In this document: piece after piece, positions 4,742 through 8,323 of the stretch
Layout of the letters: every line of letters begins with the position of its first letter
Numbering within the stretch: position 1 is the first letter of the stretch
From: Syntrophaceae bacterium CG2_30_49_12
GTDB taxonomy: Bacteria > Desulfobacterota > Syntrophia > Syntrophales > CG2-30-49-12
Reading direction: 5' to 3'
NCBI GenBank assembly: GCA_001873675.1
Contig: MNZP01000054.1
Location: 1-8,323 of the forward strand
Length of the DNA: 8,323 nucleotides
Position numbers and translations under genes: made by a program
Notes under the pieces: generated by a model
Seen by the model: the letters and a program-made list of their open reading frames with translations, nothing else
Told to the model about the DNA's origin: nothing
Database searches by the model: none

Positions 4742-5627
4742 ATCAGGGTTTATCGGGATCATTGGCAGGCCCAACGTAGGAAAATCCACCCTTCTCAATA
4801 GTATCATAGGTGAAAAGATTGCCATCGTCACGCCAAAACCACAGACAACGAGAAACAGGATTACGGGGATCAAAAATCTCGAGGAGGGACAATTTGTCTT
4901 CCTCGACACACCGGGGATTCACAAGGCATCAACACCGCTGAATCAGTATATGGTCGGCGCTGCCACCGCCGCCTTCAGAAACGTTGATCTGTTTCTCCTG
5001 CTTGTCGAAGCCAATACCGGCGTTCATCAGCAGGACCCGTTTATTATAAAATCCCTGCAGGATGTAAGATTACCCGTTATCCTTGTGATCAACAAGATTG
5101 ACCTTGTAAAGAAGCATACGCTCCTGCCCATCATTGATCAGTTCCGCCAGCTTTTCCCGTTCCATGAAATTATTCCCATCTCTGCCTTAACCGGTGATGG
5201 GGTGCAGATCATCATAGGTGAGATCTGGAAGCTCCTTCCCGAGGGGCCACGGTATTTCCCGGAAGATATGGTAACGGATTGTTCGGAAAGATTTATCGCC
5301 GCAGAGATCATCAGGGAAAAGATTACCTTTTTAACTCATCAGGAGGTACCCTACGCCACGGCCGTTGTCGTGGATATCTTCAGAGAAAATGGAGAAAGAA
5401 GTCTAATCTATATTCAGGCGACGATCAATTGCGAGAAAAATTCCCAGAAGGGTATCCTGATAGGTAAAAAAGGGGCCATGCTCAAGGAGATAGGCACACA
5501 GGCAAGAAAGGAGATGGAAAGATTCTTTGCCGTTAGAATTTACCTCGAACTGTTTGTCCGGGTGAGAAGAGACTGGACCCGTAACGAGAGGATGCTCCGG
5601 GAATTCGGTTATACGAACAAACCATGA
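4734..5627 (+). CDS. era: GTPase Era
   Basis: Era is an essential GTPase that binds the 3' end of 16S rRNA and helps mature the 30S subunit. The 297 residues match the family (about 300). GTPase motifs appear in order: G1 GRPNVGKST (11-19), the switch I stretch TPKPQTTRNR (33-42), G3 DTPG (58-61), G4 NKID (120-123) and G5 SAL (150-152). The C-terminal KH RNA-binding domain carries GILIGKKGAMLKEIG (240-254). The start is GTG with an AAGGAG site. It overlaps the radical SAM gene by 8 bp, so the two are translationally linked. No intrinsic terminator was seen after the stop; the next gene is convergent and ends 24 bp away. Confidence 0.97.
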   Translation: MFKSGFIGIIGRPNVGKSTLLNSIIGEKIAIVTPKPQTTRNRITGIKNLEEGQFVFLDTPGIHKASTPLNQYMVGAATAAFRNVDLFLLLVEANTGVHQQDPFIIKSLQDVRLPVILVINKIDLVKKHTLLPIIDQFRQLFPFHEIIPISALTGDGVQIIIGEIWKLLPEGPRYFPEDMVTDCSERFIAAEIIREKITFLTHQEVPYATAVVVDIFRENGERSLIYIQATINCEKNSQKGILIGKKGAMLKEIGTQARKEMERFFAVRIYLELFVRVRRDWTRNERMLREFGYTNKP

Positions 5628-5633
5628 ACCGTT

Positions 5634-5654
5634 TATGTCTTACGTCTTATGTCA
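5634..5654. repeat. Heptamer tandem repeat between era and the thioredoxin-like gene
   Basis: TATGTCT (5634-5640), TACGTCT (5641-5647) and TATGTCA (5648-5654) form three 7-bp units. On the minus strand they read as AGAC(A/G)TA-type units, close to the AGTC(A/G)TA units at 1264-1284. The third unit includes the stop codon of the minus-strand gene (5652-5654). Confidence 0.65.
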
Positions 5655-6164
5655 AAAAAATGTCCGTAAAAAGGTATCCACCGAGCGGCACTGCCAGCAC
5701 ACAATATTCCCCTCTCTGTTGATTAATACCATCGTGGGGACACCTCTGACACCGTAGGCCTCCGCCACATCTCCATTCTTATCGAGGAGCGTCCGGTAGG
5801 GTATTTGATATTTAGCTACAAACATGGATACCTTTTTCTGAGATTCCTGAATGTCAATGTTGACCATCACAAGACCACGCTTCTCATAGGTGGCACAGAT
5901 ATCTTTGAAGTGAGGGATTTCGGTACGGCAATAGGTACACCAGGTGGCGGTGAAAATTAAGAGAACCGGTTTCCCTTTGTGGTCGCTAAGTTTAAATTGC
6001 CGACCCTTTAGATCCTTCAAAGCAAAATTCGGCGCCTTTTCCTCGCTGCCCTTTCCTAAAAAAGTTCCTGATTTATCAGCAGCATACAGGGGCAAAGACA
6101 GAGAGGACAACAGAAAGATGAATCCCCATGCGGCATAGAGTAAAATCCTGTACTTTTTATTCAT
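5652..6164 (-). CDS. Exported TlpA/ResA-like thioredoxin-fold protein
   Basis: This 170-residue protein starts MNKKYRILLY and has a hydrophobic stretch (about 7-27) ending LYAAD, a signal peptide or single anchor; the mature part would be extracytoplasmic. The TlpA/ResA (AhpC-TSA/Redoxin) fold follows: APNFALKDLKGRQFKLSD (44-61), active site TWCTYC with C76 and C79, and cis-proline GVPTM (P143). The expected role is thiol-disulfide exchange, for example in cytochrome c maturation or envelope protein reduction, fed with electrons by the CcdA/DsbD-like protein directly upstream. The start at 6164 is fixed by AAGGAG (6170-6175), 5 bp before ATG; the open frame runs further upstream but only inside the preceding gene. 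An odd feature is a second CxxC (C156-C159, CWQC) close to the C terminus, where the family usually has no cysteines. Confidence 0.92.
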   Translation of the reverse strand: MNKKYRILLYAAWGFIFLLSSLSLPLYAADKSGTFLGKGSEEKAPNFALKDLKGRQFKLSDHKGKPVLLIFTATWCTYCRTEIPHFKDICATYEKRGLVMVNIDIQESQKKVSMFVAKYQIPYRTLLDKNGDVAEAYGVRGVPTMVLINREGNIVCWQCRSVDTFLRTFF

Positions 6165-6169
6165 ATCAT

Positions 6170-6175
6170 CTCCTT
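6170..6175 (-). promoter_or_regulatory. Ribosome binding site fixing the start of the thioredoxin-like gene
   Basis: On the minus strand AAGGAG lies 5 bp before the ATG at 6164, immediately after the stop codon of the CcdA-like gene (6178-6176). It argues against the longer open frame that extends to 6431. Confidence 0.85.
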
Positions 6176-6892
6176 TCAAAGCCATTGGGTCCCTGCCCTG
6201 ATTAAGAAATATTCTCCCATCGCCAGTAATATCCAGCCGGATATATGGCTGATCCTCACCATCCACATCCCTGATTTGGGTCTGCTGGCAATAAGAGCGG
6301 CGGACGTCCCGAGGATGATGAGAAATGTCCCCATACCAAAGGCAAAGACAAAGAGAAATCCCATTCCCAAAATAACATTCTGTCTTGTGGCGATGTAACT
6401 CAGCAGTACTGCAAGCACTGGTGTTATGCATGGGCCCATGAGCAGTCCCGAGGCAGCGCCGACAAGGAAGCTACCCAGGACGCCTTTTGTCTTTTTCCCA
6501 GGCATAATTTTGGTAAGAAATGCCGGAGTCCGCAGGGGCAACACAAAAACGTCAAGCATTGATAGTCCCATGAGGATGCATACATTGGCAATAATGAAAT
6601 ATGTCCAGGGATTTGTCTGTATCTGGCCGAACAATCTGCCCGAGAGAGCAGCAATGCCACCCAGGGTTGTATAAACCAGGGCCATGCCGAGGACGTAAGC
6701 GAGGGAAAGCACAAACCCTCTTAGCTTTGATCCGCTTCCGTGCGCCCCGATATAGGCAATCGTGATGGGGATCGCCGGATAAATACAGGGTGTAAAGCTA
6801 ACGAGTACACCCCCCAGGTAAACTGTCAAAAACGCCAGAATAAATGACCCCTGGATATAGACAGACAAACTGCCAAAAAGATTTTCTATCAT
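6176..6892 (-). CDS. CcdA/DsbD-family membrane thiol-disulfide electron carrier
   Basis: This 238-residue integral membrane protein has about six hydrophobic segments (near 14-36, 58-81, 95-120, 138-162, 173-200 and 212-234). It carries the two hallmark half-site cysteines: C36 in SFTPCIYPAIPIT and C154 in MGPCITPVL. They correspond to the reactive pair of the DsbD transmembrane domain and CcdA, which move electrons from cytoplasmic thioredoxin to extracytoplasmic thiol proteins. There is no fused periplasmic thioredoxin domain, so the TlpA-like protein encoded 11 bp downstream is the natural partner. A third cysteine, C105, lies in the third segment. The ribosome site at the ATG (6892) is weak, and the upstream coiled-coil gene ends 16 bp away, suggesting one operon. 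CcdA and stand-alone DsbD-like are both possible names. Confidence 0.92.
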   Translation of the reverse strand: MIENLFGSLSVYIQGSFILAFLTVYLGGVLVSFTPCIYPAIPITIAYIGAHGSGSKLRGFVLSLAYVLGMALVYTTLGGIAALSGRLFGQIQTNPWTYFIIANVCILMGLSMLDVFVLPLRTPAFLTKIMPGKKTKGVLGSFLVGAASGLLMGPCITPVLAVLLSYIATRQNVILGMGFLFVFAFGMGTFLIILGTSAALIASRPKSGMWMVRISHISGWILLAMGEYFLIRAGTQWL

Positions 6893-6908
6893 AATTTTCT
6901 GTTTACCT

Positions 6909-7973
6909 TTACTTTTCCTGTGCCTGTTTCTTCACCTGTTCGCTGATAAGTTGTTGCAGGTTGTTATAGGTCTTCAAGCTGGCAGAACCCTCGATGGTCT
7001 TGACGGCAATATCCTCGACCTTTTGATATGCCTTTTCGAGCTGTTGTGAAAGCCTGGCGATCTGTTCACTCTGGTCTTTTACAGTTTTTTCAAAGGCAGC
7101 GATTTTCGTGGTGAGGACATTTCGTTCACCATCAAACTCTTTTTTAAAGAGGTCTTCTCTGCTTTTTGTCTCCACCTTGATTCTCTCTACGGCTTCTTTG
7201 ACGGCACGATCAACTGTTGTTTCCAGTTCTTCGGGAAAGCTGCTGACCTTATTCTGCAGTGCATTTAATTCCGCTTCCTTTTCGGCAATTATCTTTTCTC
7301 TCGCCTGCAACTCTTTTTCCATCTGTTCTCTTTTAACCTGTATATCTTTTTCAAGTTGCGCCTTTTCGTCTTCAAACCTGTTCTTTGCTATCCTCTGCTC
7401 CCGTTCAAAGGCATATATGTATTCTTCTTTCTCCCGTTCACGCCTTTTCTTCTCTAAATCAGTCCATTCTTTGCTCTGTGTTTCATAAGCCTTCTTCTCT
7501 TTTTCCCATTCCGCCTGGAGGGTCTGGATTTCCCTTTCCAATTTTTCCTTCCGCGTGGCCATCTCAGATTCAAATTCCGCACGCTTAAGATTTTGAGATT
7601 CTATCAACGCCGCCAGGGTTGCCGCAGCTTTTTCAATCTGGTAGAGTTCATGGATCTCCTTTTCCTTAAATTGAATGGCTTCTTTGATGGCCTCAAATTT
7701 CTTTACCTCTTCTTCAAGGTTATCGGAGATCTGGGTGAGCATCTTTCCTGTTGCGAACTTCAGATTGCTGATTTTGCCTATAACCCCTTCCGTGGAGAGA
7801 GAATCGGCAACTTGTAAAACTTCTCTTATTTTTTTCTCTTCCCGTCTCTCCTCCGGTTTTAGTTCAGCTTCCCGCTTTTCCTGGAGTTCCTGCAGGAGTG
7901 CATTGTAGGCATCCAGCATCTCTTGTTTGGTGCTGGAGGTAGAAATTTTTTTCGCCGGTGATTTGTCAACCAT
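6909..7973 (-). CDS. Conserved-looking coiled-coil protein of unknown function
   Basis: This is a 354-residue, very charged protein (Glu, Lys, Arg, Gln) with no cysteine, no signal peptide and no membrane segment, so it is probably cytoplasmic. The N-terminal part (15-125) is less repetitive and looks like a distinct domain: KQEMLDAYNALLQEL, then VADSLSTEGVIGKISNLK and KMLTQISDNLEEEV. Residues about 128-242 form a long heptad coiled coil with few prolines. A break at SSFPEEL (244-250) leads into a second helical region (251-322), and the tail contains KTIEGSASLKTYNNLQQL. The start at 7973 has GGGAGGA 7 bp upstream, and a promoter-like sequence lies further up. It is the first gene before the CcdA-like and TlpA-like genes. 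No enzyme or known domain is recognised. I believe similar proteins occur in related anaerobes, but that cannot be confirmed here. Confidence 0.88.
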   Translation of the reverse strand: MVDKSPAKKISTSSTKQEMLDAYNALLQELQEKREAELKPEERREEKKIREVLQVADSLSTEGVIGKISNLKFATGKMLTQISDNLEEEVKKFEAIKEAIQFKEKEIHELYQIEKAAATLAALIESQNLKRAEFESEMATRKEKLEREIQTLQAEWEKEKKAYETQSKEWTDLEKKRREREKEEYIYAFEREQRIAKNRFEDEKAQLEKDIQVKREQMEKELQAREKIIAEKEAELNALQNKVSSFPEELETTVDRAVKEAVERIKVETKSREDLFKKEFDGERNVLTTKIAAFEKTVKDQSEQIARLSQQLEKAYQKVEDIAVKTIEGSASLKTYNNLQQLISEQVKKQAQEK

Positions 7974-7980
7974 TACAATA

Positions 7981-7987
7981 TCCTCCC
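7981..7987 (-). promoter_or_regulatory. Strong ribosome binding site of the coiled-coil gene
   Basis: On the minus strand GGGAGGA lies 7 bp before the ATG at 7973. This is the strongest Shine-Dalgarno site in the minus-strand cluster and fixes the start. Confidence 0.85.
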
Positions 7988-8018
7988 TTTTTCTTGAATT
8001 TTCAAAAATCTTTTCATC

Positions 8019-8045
8019 ATCATACCAACATGAGTGTCATGTCAA
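8019..8045 (-). promoter_or_regulatory. Candidate promoter of the coiled-coil / CcdA / TlpA operon
   Basis: On the minus strand TTGACA (8045-8040) is followed after 15 nt by TATGAT (8024-8019). The spacer is short but the hexamers are good (6/6 and 5/6). The start would fall near 8012, about 40 nt before the coiled-coil start codon. Confidence 0.5.
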
Positions 8046-8323
8046 CGATACTCTGTCATTTCCAGCAATTCTCGGTGAAGTAGATGAAAGGAAGAAAAAT
8101 CGCTTATGAATGGGTTTTTCGTTACGGAATTATTTTTCGATAGAGAAAAGAAGGGGAAACTGGCACGCGTAGAGGCAATTTTTGGCGATAGGAGTTTGGG
8201 TTTATCGGGTAAGGAGCTATGTTTTGCGGAAAAATGGCGCAGAAGTCCCTTTCGATTTGGGCATCGCATAAAAAAAGTAGGAAGAAAAGATTGAGTGTTG
8301 CGCAAGACAGTTCATGGAGCCCT
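8046..8323. other. Stretch without a confident gene at the window end
   Basis: This is A/G-rich on the plus strand, with no clear protein family, tRNA or known RNA. A short hairpin CGATA (8186-8190) / TATCG (8203-8207) precedes a strong AAGGAG at 8211-8216. Two plus-strand frames are open: one from ATG 8106 to a stop at 8294 (62 codons) and another from ATG 8219 to the window end. The two overlap in different frames, so at most one is likely to be real. Confidence 0.4.
8219..8323 (+). CDS. Possible start of a gene running off the window (uncertain)
   Basis: The frame beginning ATG-TTT-TGC stays open to the last base, giving 35 residues rich in Lys, Arg and Ser (MFCGKMAQKS...). AAGGAG lies only 2 bp before this ATG, closer than usual; the in-frame ATG six codons on is too far from it. 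I recognise no family. The competing frame from 8106 to 8294 (MNGFFVTELFFDREKK...) has no good ribosome site. Confidence 0.2.
   Translation, partial: MFCGKMAQKSLSIWASHKKSRKKRLSVAQDSSWSP

Noticed and set aside
6165..6431. Upstream extension of the thioredoxin-like gene to give 259 residues
   Set aside because: The extra part lies wholly inside the CcdA-like gene in another frame, while the ATG at 6164 has a strong AAGGAG site and starts a proper signal peptide.
7108..7488. Plus-strand open frame rich in Ser, Leu and Phe opposite the coiled-coil gene
   Set aside because: The composition is what the complement of Glu/Lys-rich codons gives (TTC, CTT, TCT). It has no ribosome site or domain.
8130..8225. 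Cyclic-di-GMP (GEMM) riboswitch suggested by GGCACGCG...GGCAA
   Set aside because: The second conserved segment (GACGCAAAGCC-like) and the receptor helix are missing.
8106..8294. 62-codon plus-strand ORF (MNGFFVTELFFDREKK...)
   Set aside because: It has no ribosome site at a proper distance and no recognised family, and it overlaps another open frame that runs to the window end. It is not listed as a gene but is mentioned in the region entry.
8042..8305. 87-codon minus-strand ORF with a TTG start near the window end
   Set aside because: It has no ribosome site, its composition is rich in Ser, Phe and Leu as expected antisense to A/G-rich sequence, and it overlaps the candidate promoter of the coiled-coil gene.

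Overview
The window is ordinary bacterial chromosome with tightly packed housekeeping genes and roughly 50% G+C by eye. Gene content and order suggest a Gram-negative, probably anaerobic bacterium of the Desulfobacterota (former Deltaproteobacteria, for example Syntrophales- or Geobacter-like). The placement rests on remembered neighbourhoods and protein flavour and is not proven here.

Layout. (1) 1-60: the 5' part of a tRNA-Leu(UAG) on the minus strand, cut by the window edge. (2) 69-205: a 121-bp non-autonomous transposable element (MITE) with 14-bp perfect terminal inverted repeats, two internal hairpins and an exact 8-bp target duplication. It sits between the tRNA-Leu gene and that gene's probable promoter at 214-242. 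(3) 206-459: divergent promoters and a leader of about 150 nt. (4) 460-3317: a plus-strand cluster dapB - folK - small membrane-anchored YHS/TRASH-like protein - tal - pgsA, with overlaps of 1 and 4 bp and gaps of 22 and 24 bp, probably one operon. It serves lysine/cell-wall, folate, pentose phosphate and phospholipid synthesis. (5) 3354-3605: its own promoter, tRNA-Gly(GCC), tRNA-Cys(GCA) and a Rho-independent terminator. The order pgsA - tRNA-Gly - tRNA-Cys matches E. coli pgsA-glyW-cysT. (6) 3656-5627: a radical SAM protein of the Elp3-like type, translationally overlapped by era (GTG start). (7) 5652-7973, minus strand: a cysteine-free coiled-coil protein, then a CcdA/DsbD-type membrane electron carrier, then an exported TlpA/ResA-like thioredoxin. 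This looks like a small extracytoplasmic thiol-redox operon read from 7973 towards 5652 and convergent with era. (8) 7974-8323: a probable promoter for that operon, then a stretch with no gene that can be called with confidence.

The most interesting signals are non-coding: the MITE lodged in a tRNA leader, with the same G-C to C-G swap in both internal hairpins, the AGTC-type heptamer micro-repeats at three gene 3' ends, and a REP-like palindrome in front of the radical SAM gene. Among proteins, the extra C-terminal CxxC in the thioredoxin-like protein and the conserved-looking but unassigned coiled-coil protein beside a thiol-redox pair deserve a look. No clear new defence or mobile-gene system is visible.
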